64,000 nt of DNA from Synanceia verrucosa (Eukaryota > Chordata > Actinopteri > Perciformes > Synanceiidae), in the NCBI GenBank assembly GCA_029721515.1, contig CM056563.1:10488454-10552453 (forward strand), read 5' to 3'. Within the stretch, counting starts at the first letter, position 1. Every line of letters starts with the position of its first letter. Below, in pieces: positions 1-12,125 of this stretch. Made by a program: the position numbers and the translations under genes. The notes beneath the pieces are model-generated. The model saw only the letters and a program-made list of their open reading frames with translations, was not told where the DNA came from and ran no database searches.

Positions 1-251
1 CACCAGTAATCAGCAGGCCTGTATTTAATAGTTCAACAAGACCACAGTTTATTGCTATATCTTTGTTTATCAGTCATTTAACAGTTTTTTTTTTTTTGTT
101 TCGGTTTTGCATCCTTAGTGTGTATAGCACCTCCCGCAGGTGTTGTTAGAAGGAAACTGCTGTGAAACAAAATAAGAAATATATATTTCTCTGCACACAT
201 CGACCATTGTTGCTCACTTCCTCCCTCGTGTGGCCAACTTTGAATGTTGTT
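1..251. other. Left edge, no gene recognised
   Basis: I see no coding potential, RNA gene or recognisable repeat in this stretch. It contains a short T-run near position 90. It ends at the target-site duplication of the SINE-like element that follows. Confidence 0.5.
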
Positions 252-264
252 GTTTTTGTCACAT

Positions 265-626
265 CCATCCATCCATTATCTACCGCTTATCCTCATAGGG
301 TCGTGGGGGGCTGGAGCCTATCTCAGCTGTCTTAGGGCAGAAGGCAGGGTACACCCTGGACAAGTCTCCAGTTCCTCACAGCACACATAGAGACAGACAA
401 CCACTCACACTCACATTCACACCTACGGTCAATTTAAATTAACCAATTAACCTAATCCTCATGCATGTTTTTGGATGGTGGGAGGAAGCCGGAGTACCAG
501 AGAGAACCCACGCAGACACGGGGAGAACATGCAAACTCCACACAGAAAGGCACCGGGCCGGGATTCTAACCTGGTACCTTCTTGCTGTGAGGCGACAGTG
601 CTAACCACTACACCACCGTGCCGCCC
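265..626 (-). repeat. tRNA-headed SINE-like element with 13-bp target-site duplication
   Basis: Read on the minus strand, the element starts with a tRNA-like head (GGCGGCACGGTGGTGTAGTG), which resembles a Pol III A box. A B-box-like GGTTAGAATCC lies about 50 nt further on. It ends in a tail of ATGG repeats. The body is flanked by a perfect 13-bp direct repeat, GTTTTTGTCACAT, at 252-264 and 627-639. This is the hallmark of LINE-mediated retroposition. Other copies of the family lie at 62563-62941 (same strand) and, truncated, at 44143-44330 and 42699-42810 (plus strand). The family is common in teleost genomes. I do not assign a formal family name. Confidence 0.8.
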
Positions 627-639
627 GTTTTTGTCACAT

Positions 640-2581
640 ATTATACCTTTAAACCAACCTTCAGAAACATGGCAATGCATTTTGGTGATTTTTCCAGTAT
701 TAAAGGACTCAAACTCATGGTTTGAGTCTTGGAGAGCACTAATGCAACCTCTCTTCTTGATAATATTATTTTGTTTTGAAATTATTTAAAACACAATTTG
801 ACAAATATGATGTAAATACTTAACAATTTCTCTGTCTTTAAACGGTTTTGATCGCAGATAATAGCACTTGGTGGTGATGGTAAATAAGAGTATGGATTGG
901 GTTTTGGGGAGTAAAGACTTACAGGATGTTGATAATTTTCCCTTAAGTATTGTATATGATAGAGATGTGTATATCTGTCTTTATTTTTTAATGTTTCATT
1001 TGTGCAAATGTGCATACATTCGAAGGCTGCTTTATGTTTTACCTTTATTTTCCATTCATAAATATATAAATGGGGTATATAGTGCCATGTTTTCATAAGG
1101 ACATTTTGGACAAGCACATTTCTTATAATGTGTTAACAGTATTTAACCTGTTGTTAATAAAAGAAGCCTAGGCCTCTTTTTATATGACTGTTGCTTTGGT
1201 AGATTTCATCTTAGTCGAAGAAACTGGATATCTTTGTACAGTATTTCCTGGGCATCTCCATGTTTTTCCAATCTCAATGTTCGGAGTAATGTATTGACCT
1301 TTGGTTTTACTGCTTTTCAGTGTGTAACTTCTTCCTTGTAACTGAAAGTCAACTACAATAAAAACAGAAGGTAATGTGGCTTTAACCCTTTTTAATGGTG
1401 ACAACATTTCAGTTTCACTCAGACACATTCTCCTCTTATACGACTCCACAGTGAGTTCAAGGCAGGAAAAGTAGTTGGGTGGACACTTAAGCAGAGTAGA
1501 TGCATGCTCACATGGTTTGCTTGACCCTGCAGTCCTGGTTTTATGAGGTTAGTATGAGCGTGGAGTTTCTACGTGTGTGAGGGGCTTCATAGTAAGTTTA
1601 TAACCTTTCCTCTGTCTCCCTCTGCTGGATAAATCATTATACCTAACGAAAGTAAATGCTAAATTGGATCACAATTTTTATACAAAAATTATATGTGAGA
1701 AAAAAGGACTTAAAGGAACCGTGTGTAGACTAGTGGTGAGGTTGAAATATGGCAGTGCATCATGGTGGAAACTTGTTTTCTCATGATTTTACACTAAAGA
1801 AAACATACTTATTCATTCTTATTTTATTCCATTTCTGCCAATAGATTACCCACACTGGTCCTTCAAATGACGATAAACATTGCACAAAGCAGTTTACATT
1901 CAGCTGCTTCCATAAGTAGAAAAAAGCTAAAAAAAAAAAAAATAACTTATTATACTTGCAAAATTTGACAATATAACAATACAAGCTGCAAAATTAGACC
2001 GTTACTAAAATAAATACAGTGAGAATTAAATAGCAGTGTGCTCATACAAAAATAATTGTGAGTATATGCAGACTGTTAACATTATTCCTTATTTACACAT
2101 TAGTCCTTTGTCAGATAATGTTTAAGTCATAACACTTTCCAGAATGACTCCATACACTTGGTTGAAATGCAAGGTTAATTCAGTAGTATTTAACATATGA
2201 GTAATATATAAGTATTTATACTTGTATTACTGAGAACAGAGAAAAAAAAGCATCTTTTGACATCTGAGCAGCAACAATCCTGATTCTCACAGATATAATT
2301 TCTGCACATTCAGGTCAGAAAGACCTCTTTCAAGTATGTAAGTCACATCAGATGAGTGATTCAGGCTTATTTAGGGTAACTAATGAGCTTAGGTTGAGCA
2401 GGATGGTGGGTAGAGTAAAGGAATCATGATGGGAAAGGTAACCATCTCATCTCAGATCTTTTTGTCCCTCACCCTTGAGTCTTTATCAAAACTTTCATAA
2501 TGACACATCAAGTCCATCTCAGGTCCTTGTCTTCCTCCGACTCCACTACCCGCACCAACAAGTCTTCAAAAACTAATACAG
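640..2581. other. Intergenic / probable 3' UTR of the ADAP1-like gene
   Basis: The right part, between about 1.8 kb and the stop codon at 2582, is probably the 3' untranslated region of the minus-strand ADAP1-like gene. The first AATAAA below the stop on that strand is at 1823-1828. Open frames here, such as minus-strand 1180-1449, resemble nothing I know and lack supporting splice context. The rest is AT-rich and unassigned. Confidence 0.4.
1823..1828 (-). terminator. Candidate poly(A) signal of the ADAP1-like gene
   Basis: AATAAA on the minus strand (TTTATT on plus). It is the first canonical signal downstream of the stop at 2582 and implies a 3' UTR of roughly 0.75 kb. This is inferred from position only. 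Confidence 0.35.
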
Positions 2582-4643
2582 TCATGGTTTGTGCTTGAAA
2601 TAGGCCTCCACTGCAGAGAGAGTGTACACAAATATATATATATATATATATATCAGACTCAGAAATTTAGAATTAAAGAGCTAAATAATGACTTAGCTTT
2701 TCAATATACCTGCATACTCCTGAGGCAGCATTGGTCTGTTGATAACCGTCTGGAATGCACTGATCCACTCTCTCTGATCCTCATCAGTCTCGCACACAAA
2801 AAGAAACTTCCTGTCTGGGGTCACGATGGTGATTCCAAACTGCCAGTGGTTGCCCTGAATGTTTGGAGGAAGGCCGGGGACCACAGTGTAGCTGTTTTCA
2901 CTGCTGCCTATGAACGCCTCGCCTCGTGCGTAGGCATCCTGGCAGCAAAGAGAGAAATGCATAGTTGAATCATCTAAGAATTAAACTACAACTCGATTTT
3001 GTTGAATCAAACAAAAAGACACATATTAAAGGTTTCATCAAGAAACTAAAGACAAAATCTATAAATTGCAAGCAAACACTCTTGATGGAAAGCCACCTGT
3101 ATAACAGGAACATGTCCTCTATTGAGTTATTGGTTGCACTGTCCCTCTAAAATAGACAGACTAATGCACAGTAGAGATAAAGGCATAGCAACATCTGGTG
3201 GTCACAGTGTGACACTACAGCAGTTTGCTGTTAATACCAGTGGATCTTTGAAATACATGAGCCTCCTTCCATCCATCGTGAACCATCTCTTCTTGAAGCC
3301 TTCTGTGTGCTGTGGGACATACACATGAGAGAAACATGTGGCAGACAAATAATAACAATTAATATTAATTAAGAAACGGAGGTAATACCAACAAAATCAT
3401 GAAAAGCCTTACTTTTGGGCCAGTCTTCTCCATATAACCTTCCTTTATGTAGTTCCTGGTTAGCTGTGGCAACAACTAGACAAACAAAAAGCCATTAGGC
3501 TATAGTCACTGATAAACTGTGCTTATTTTACTACCAGATATTTCTTTCGGTTCATAATGGTGCTTTAAATCTTTCTTTTTGTTAGATAAAATAGTTGAGT
3601 ATTTGCGCTTACATCGGCGCTGGAAGCTCCAGGAAAAGCCACCTGCAGGTAGTGAAACCGGGCCGCTCTGATGGCGTTGAACCAGTCCACCATTTCCTAG
3701 AGAATCAACAGGTTCAAGACTCTAATGAAATATAATAATCAGCCCTTACAGTCTTTAATTACCTCGAGTACTACACAGGCTCTTATTACTGGATAAAATG
3801 TATTTCTTAAATAACAAAATGTTATTTAGGAAAGTGAGACGTTTTCCATTTGGAAGAAGAATATCTATAATATAACAATTCTTGAGTTGGATTAATAAAG
3901 TATCTATGTATAATTTCCTTTGCTGTATGAATTTGTGAGGCCTTCAGATATTATAGAGGACTATAAAAGTAAACGTCACACTGACTTGTAATGACAAACC
4001 ATCTCCACTAGAGGGACACGTATGACTTTTCCTGAATTCTCACACACACTCTCTTGCTCTTTTTCTTCCCTTTATAAAACCCCAAGCAGAGAGGCACTGC
4101 ACCTCACCTTTCCATCCTCATGGTGAACAAAGATATTCCGAGTGCTGTTGTCCTTTAAATAGGTTATCTGCAGGCCGTGGGCCGTGCCGATTTTTGTTGG
4201 CTGGAAAGTGGCATTCACAGTGTTGATCTTCATTATCGCTTTGGGCTCTCTGGCCTGCAGAAAGGAAGACAGTTCAGTAGGGACAGTCCTTCCTGAAATG
4301 CTCTAATAGTGTATGGAAAAGAAGAGGTGACTTTTTTCTGTTAAGAAAATTTTAACCCTCAGCTCAGCAGATCAAATACAGATTTAAGATTGGAAGTGGG
4401 TGAAAAACACTCACATCATGCTTATTGAAGTACTTCAAAACACCTTCCCGTTCAGATAGAATAAATTTTCGGCTGAGGTACTGTCCATTGTCTCTGCCTC
4501 GTTTCCATAGAAACCCCTCTCTGTAGCCTGCCAGGAGAGGAGCCGGAGAAGTGTCCCGTTCCATTGACACAGAGCAGAGTAATGAGAGAGGGGAAAAACA
4601 AGAAGAAACACCCTTTTACCACTGAAAACTGCTAGTTTGTGTG

Positions 4644-4675
<32 letters not shown>

Positions 4676-7600
4676 TGTGTGTGTGTGTGCGCGCGGTCAC
4701 CGTTCGAAGCAGCTCAGCAGTGATGGGAGGAGGAAGCACCTCTGCTTTTATTACACATAATAATTAATATAATAATAAATAAATATAATAAATAAATAAT
4801 AAATAATAATTCACCTTCAACTGGTTTAGGCATTTTTATCCTCCCTTTGTGGACAAACTTTTTTTCCTAAAAACTTACCCTAATCCTAACTACAACAACT
4901 AACCCCCTAATCTAACCCCAACCACTAACCCAAAATCGAGGTTTGAACAATTGGGGACATGGATTTTGTCCCCAGTTGAACATGCCATCCCCAATCAACT
5001 GGTATTAAGTTAAGTGTGTGACCCCACACACACACACACATACACACAGCAAGAAGTTTTGTGTTAACAACCACATCTATCTGTGTTTTCTAGCAATCCA
5101 ATCAGTGCCAGTCTAGGAAAGTGCCTTACATTACAAATATTACATTACTGCGTACACACACACACACACACACACACACAAGAAATGCACTGTCATTGCC
5201 CTGTGGACACCCGGCAAACACTCTTACTCACACAAATCAGCAATATGGCAATATTCACCAGAAAATATTTTTTTATTTAAATGTCTGGGAGCTGGATTTC
5301 TAATCTTAGAAAATAGAGTGAATCTTTATTCAGGGCTGGCAGATTAATGTAAAAACACAGCCAGAGCCTTCTTTTACACATTGGGTGTTATCAGTCTGTT
5401 AGCAGAGTGACACTGAAGTAATCACATATGAACTGTTGCAAAGTTTCATTCATTTTGTTTTAGTGGGTCTTTTACAACCATTTATATCAAGTCTTGTTTG
5501 TTTGCTTGATTTTGTCTTTGGGAAAAATGAGGGACCCTTAAATGGAAACAGGAAATTCAGCTGAAATTAAAGGGGAAGTTCAGGATTTTGGACATAGGGC
5601 CTCATTTCCAAGTGAGCCGGAGTGTTGCAGATGTGTGGAGACAGATTTCAGGTTGGTTTTATGTCTAAAATTATTCTATCAACACAGACATTTACATAGA
5701 TAGTCTGGCATAATAACTGATTTGTCTCAGGTGCACTGTGGAGTGGGTAAGACTGTTTTTAATGGCAGGCTAAACTAGAACCATTGACTTGTGTTAGCCT
5801 AGCACCAGTGAACTCTGTAACTAGAAGGACTGAATGAAATTTGTTGAAAATTGTCTCCACACATCTCCAACACTCTGGCTCACTTGGAAATGAGGCCCCA
5901 TGTCGAAAATCCTGAACTGCCCCTTTAACAAACACTATTGTGTTTGTCTGCTGGTCCACCTGCAGCATCCTCTCTCTCTAATTCATCATTCCTTCATCCT
6001 CCTTCTTGCCTTGTGGTGGTCTTGCTGTGGGTTGCACACAGCAGTAAATCTCTGAGCGATGGCTGCATCAAATTATTCATGAATCATGATAATTATTCAT
6101 GAACGAAAGTTTATCCACAACAACACAACACTGCAGAAGGTAACAAGTGAATTCATTCACTGTAACACTGGGGTGACAAACATTTGTAAACACTTGGGAT
6201 AGCAAAGCAAATTTTGAACCACAGCATCTGTCTTTCTTCCTTCTCTACAGATCTCTGCAAGTTTCTGCTAGCCTAAAGGTCTAGAGGGCAAACTTATATA
6301 GCATACTTGTACACAAAAGAGGCCATTCTTTCTCTGTGACAAAGAGCCGCACAGCCACATGCCTCTAAACCTCTGCACAGCACAACACAAGAGGCCATTG
6401 ACAGACAGGGAGAGACACAGAGTGGAAGAGTTTGACAGTCATGAGACAGATAATAGTGCTTTAGCTTGTTTACCTTAAAGTGGGATAGTGCTTCTCCTTT
6501 TTGAAAAAAATGCGCTTTGTTTTTAGCGTTTCAGTTCACAGTGAAGCCACTTCTTAAAAATATTTTTAACTGCAAATGAGAGGTTGCACAATTGTAACTG
6601 TAAGAACACAGCATGGCTCTGGTTTGAGGGAACTGTGCTGTGAGCTTTGCAACTGTTGTGTGACCCTGACTCTGTGACTCTAGAAATCTGCAGAGTGTGC
6701 AGTAACACAGTGATGGCTTTAAATTGTTCTAGCAAAAAAAAAATGGCCACAAACAATGTCCCGCATCAGGTTAACTGACTTTATGTTGCACAACTTCCTG
6801 TTTCCGGCACATAAGTCAAAGGGAAACAGTCAATGAAACCTGATAGAAAGCATGGCTGGAGACCATCTTTATCATTAGAATGAATCTCTCTGACTAAACT
6901 GGCAACATCCATCTGACAACATTGTTTTTCCCCTTAGACTATGCTAAAGCCATGAGTTCTGCTGTAGCTTTTTCACCACTAAGTTCATTGATTAAGTTGT
7001 ATTCTGTATGATTTTAAGAAATAAGTCTGGACCAGCCATGTCAGCGAACAAAGCAACAATACTGTAGACCCATGGCACTGAAACAAGTCAGACTGTTTGC
7101 CATGAGATAGGTCTATAATCCAGTTTAGACAGCGCTGCATGTGTCAGTAAAGTGGACGTAGTCACCATAACATCACACACTGTTGTTCTGAAGCCTCACA
7201 TTATGCATTTTGGCTGCTGTCATCTTGGTTTTTGGCCATCTTTATCTTGGTCTTTTGCAACTGTGCAGAAGTGACACTTTTAGGGTGGAGCATAAGTAAA
7301 ATTATGCTTATTACGTCTGTATGCATCTGTGTAACCATTTAGCCAGTAGATGAGCAGTCAATACATTATGTGCTCAGAAAAAGGAATGAAAAGAATCAGA
7401 CCTCTGTGGCAGCTGCAGGACTGTAAAACCAATCCAATCTGACCAATCCCTGCCATTCGGTCTGAATAGAAAGAACCAATCAGATGACTTCATTCAAAAT
7501 GCAGCCAAAAATACCACTTCCAGCATTATTTCTGATGGCTCACCCTGCTAAACAGGCAAAGAGAAGAAAGAGGGAGCCAGAAGAGGCTGCGCCAAAACTC

Positions 7601-10004
7601 TGGATACAGCACTGAGGCATCTGAAGGGACTGAAAAGTGATGCAGAAGTTGCTGTCATTCTGTTGGACATGAGGGTGTGTAGCTTTGGACAGAGCACTGA
7701 CGGGAGGGGGAGGAGAGTGTGGAGCTTAGAGGAGGCTGAGAAGAGGTGCCACTTTCAAATCTTCCTAGCTCTCTAACATGACAGACTATAGCTTTAAAAA
7801 GGTACCGCTGTAATATAATAAACATCTGTATAGATAATTATTGATTACAGGTAAACACTTATAATATCTTGGTGGTCTTGTTTTAAATGCTGTAGGTGTC
7901 TCTGTTAATAACAGGGGAAAAAGTAAAAGAGTAAATGTTTCATCCATGGACTGCAGTCAAAGGTCAATCTCTAACTGTCACCATGGATACAGTTCCAATG
8001 TTCCACAACCAAAGAAATCATAATGGCCTGATCTTAGCATCTGCACACCCATTACCAGTTATTTTGTGGGCGCATCCATTATTGATTAGCTGAGTCTGAC
8101 TAGCAGTCAGGTTGGTGCCACTCCCTCTCTTTAAATGAGGCCGCATGAGGCAATGAGCCAAGAGACATTTGCCATTTGCGGCACTCACAGTCATGCAGGC
8201 ACATGATTCAGCACAAAGATAGATAAGGGTTATATAAAACCCATTTAATGAGGATAGAGCTGAGACTAATGACAAAATGATTTGACACAGTCACCCATGA
8301 GAAAAGGTTGAGACATATTCTGTCAAGGCAGGAACTGGTGAGGAGAAAAAATAAGGTAGAGCAGAAAAAACAAGATGAGCAGTTGGACAGCAAGGGCAAT
8401 TTTCTTCCCAAATTGTTTCTGCAACGTGAGCTGCATTGACACACATCTATCTGTCTATAAAAAAAACCCGTCTAACTGGAAGGCTAATTGGGCTGGGCCA
8501 TGTAAATGAGCAGAGAGGCCAATTCATACTTGGGTGGGACGGATGCGAAACGGACTCCGTGGACATAGGCCATACTTTGGTCTACTCCAATTCACCTTTT
8601 TTTTTAAAATAAATTTGATCTCTAGACAGTATTCTTTTTGTGCATTTGTTGAAAAGATGTGATAAACCAAATGCTTACTCATATTTAACACTTTTTATAG
8701 GTATTTTGGGCCCGCTTAAGGAAACTTGTGTTTCTTTTGTTGCTGAGTAGGCCTATATACTCTATATTGCCAAAAGTATTCGCTCACTTGCCTTGACTCG
8801 CGTATGAACTTAAGTGACATCCCATTCCTAATCCATAGGGTTCAATATGACGTTGGTCCACCCTTTGCAGCTATAACAGCTTCAACTCTTCTGGGAAGGC
8901 TGTCCACAAGGTTTAGGAGTGTGTTTATGAGAATTTTTGACCATTCTTCCAGAAGTGTATTTGTGAGGTCACACACTGATGTTGGACGAGAAGGCCTGGC
9001 TCTCAGTCTCTGCTCTAATTCATCCCAAAGGTGTTCTATCAGGTTGAGGTCAGGACTCTGTGCAGGCCAGTCAAGTTCATCCTCACCAGACTCTGTCATC
9101 CATGTCTTTATGGACCTTGCTTTGTGCACTGGTGCACAGTCATGTTGGAAGAGGAATGGGTCAGTTCCAAACTGTTCCCACAAAGTTGGGAGCATGGAAT
9201 TGTCCAAAATGTCTTGGTATGCTGAAGCATTCAGAGTTCTTTTCACTGGAACTAAGGGGCCAAGCCCAGCTCCTGAAAAACAACCCCACACCATAATCCC
9301 CCCTCCACCAAACTTTACACTTGGCACAATGCAGTCCGACAAGTATCGTTCTCCTGGCAACCGCCAAACCCAGACTCATCCATCAGATTACCAGATGGAG
9401 AAGTGTGATTCGTCACTCCAGAGAATGCGTCTCCACTGCTCTAGAGTCCAGTGGCGGCGTGCTTTACACCACTGCATCTGACGCTTTGCGTTGCACTTGG
9501 TGATGTATGGCTTGGATGCAGCTGCTCGGCCATGGAAACCCATTCCATGAAGCTCTCTGCGCACTACTCTTGAGCTAATCTGAAGGCCACATGAAGTTTG
9601 GAGGTCTGTAGTGATTGACTCTGCAGAAAGTTGGCGATCTCTTCGCACTATGAGCCTCAGCATCCACTGACCCCGCTCCATCAGTTTACGTGGCCTACCA
9701 CTTCATGGCTGAGTTGCTGTCGTTCCCAAACACTTCCACGTTTTTATAATACAGCTGACAGTTGACTGTGGAATATGTAGGAGCGAGGAAATTTCACGAC
9801 TGGATTTATTGCACAGGTGGCATCCTATCACAGTTCCACGCTGGAATTCACTGAGCTCCTGAGAGCGACCCATTCTTTCACAAATGTTTGTAAAAGCAGT
9901 CTGCATGCCTAGGTGATTTATGTTATACATCTGTGGCCATGGAAGTGATTGGAACACCTGATTCTCATTATTTGGATGGGTGAGCAAATACTTTTGGTAA
10001 TATA

Positions 10005-10092
<88 letters not shown>

Positions 10093-12081
10093 CTTGCAAA
10101 TGAGCAAGATGCAATAAAATAATCGTTTTGGAATTACTGTTGTTAACTTAAAAGAGAAGTTGGATATCTCTAGTCTGTGCGATAATTTTTTTTGTATGTA
10201 ACTGCTGTTGCTATATGTTTCATTTACATCTGTACATACTGTATATACGTACCAGCCTGGATGCGAGATATGTACGCCTACCAATTTAAACTTTAAAGCT
10301 TACTTATCAACCTGATGTTTCTCTTTTGTTTACATTGCACATAAATGGAAATGTAGGAACAACATGCTGTAACTATTTCCTACAATACTGAACTATTCCT
10401 TTAAGTGAAGACAGCAAAGTCATCATCTCTTTCACCCCGTAATAATAAATGGATTATGCTCTTGCCCTGCTGAATGTTCATTAAAAGCTGAATAAGTTCT
10501 GCTGTGTGAGACAAAGACAACTTCTTCTTTTCCTGAGTAAGCAAGCAGTGTAACTTTTTTTTTGTTTATAACTGTGCAGAGATGTAGTTCATTCTTACCT
10601 GCCGAGTAGGGCTCCTGCCTCTCCACACACATGAACTCCTTCCTCTCGTACTTGGCTCGGATCCACTGTTCTCGCAGGAGCCTGCAGATCAGTTGGTGTT
10701 AGACACAGCTCTCTCTGGCTGGGTTTGATGGTTACTTCACCCTTAGGCTAATTTGTCGGAAATGTCAAACAGTAAAATATTACGACTCATCTTCTTGTTC
10801 TCCCCTGTCCTTCGTCACTCGTGATATTGATTACACGGCTCATGCCCTCTTTTTAATCACCCCTTTTCCCTCTTTATTAAATTAGCTTATCTGGATTCGT
10901 TCATCCTTAACACCTTGCAGCAGCAGCACCCACCAACACTCAACACCAACGCATTTCACTGTACTAAATCAGGAAAGTCGTCATTGTGATATGTATTATT
11001 TTTCTGCAGAAGCTCTTTGTGAATAATGGATTTGCCTTTTTCTCTCCTCTATATCCAGTCATGCCTTCTTTTGTGTTGCCTTAAACAATCATCCTAACTA
11101 AACACAGTCCGAGATAAACTTCACAGCTCAGTGATTTGTTGTTGCGTGATTGTTATTTATTTCACTGAAGAGTTTCTGCATGTCAGCCTGGCTACCTGTT
11201 CTACATCAATGAATGCATTAATATGTGGAAGCCATCGGTAATATTTTAGTATCTTTGCACTCAGAATAATGGTGATCATCACATTTTTTTACAAAGTCAT
11301 TCCACGTTTGCCACATTTTGGGTAAATATGATCTGTCAGTGTTTAAAGTTAACATAGTCAATTGAGGCATTAAATTCCTCTGAGCAAGCTCAGTTTTCCT
11401 GCTGGCAGACCCATGCTGGCTTTGACTGCATGTACCAGGATGCATTGCTTGCTGCCCTGTGAGGTCCCTGCTGGCCACATCCTCTTGCACAGCTAGTGCA
11501 CACTCTCTCTCTGCTGCCATTTCTTTGGTTGTACAGAGAACTCAAACAAATCACTGAAACAGATGGTTGCTAAATGCAAAATGTATCCTTGCTGATAACA
11601 TAGGATGCAATTTTCTCTGTTGGAAACGTAGCTAGTAACAGATTCTGTAACTGTGAACTCTGCTATTTCAATAAATATGGCATGCAATGAGAAATGTATT
11701 GCTTCAATTGACTCAAATTACCTTCAATGATTGAACATCTGCATAAAGGTTACAAATCTTCCCTTTAAGACAATTCACTCAGCTACAGATGTTCTTTATG
11801 TCTGTTTAAAGGCCAGCAAGAAAAGTCTCTACAGCAGCCATAAGAGCTGGTGATATAGTACTAATCACCCATGTAGACGTGTCCACAGGAACAGAGGTGG
11901 CCTGAATCACACGTTAAGTGAGGGCAGAGGAAGGCGCATCACTTACGTGCAGTCTTTGTATGTAGGGCAGTAGTAGAAGGCAGGAACTATCTGTTCATAT
12001 TTGGCCTTGGCAGCAGTGTTGCCCACAGAGCCCATGAACTGCAGGAGGAGAGGAAGACAATGTGACGTTTGCAAGTGATAA

Positions 12082-12125
<44 letters not shown>

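Noticed and set aside
1180..1449. 89-aa minus-strand frame at the left of the ADAP1-like gene
   Set aside because: No recognisable motif, no matching splice sites and an AT-rich context. It cannot be supported as a gene.
8804..9481. Plus-strand open frames across Tc1 copies A, B and C (also 29234-29932 and 36119-36748)
   Set aside because: These are antisense shadows of the Tc1 transposase.
9703..10284. 193-aa minus frame with a Tyr-Ile repeat
   Set aside because: The middle is a translated (TA)n microsatellite; only the C-terminal part corresponds to the Tc1 N-terminus, already annotated.
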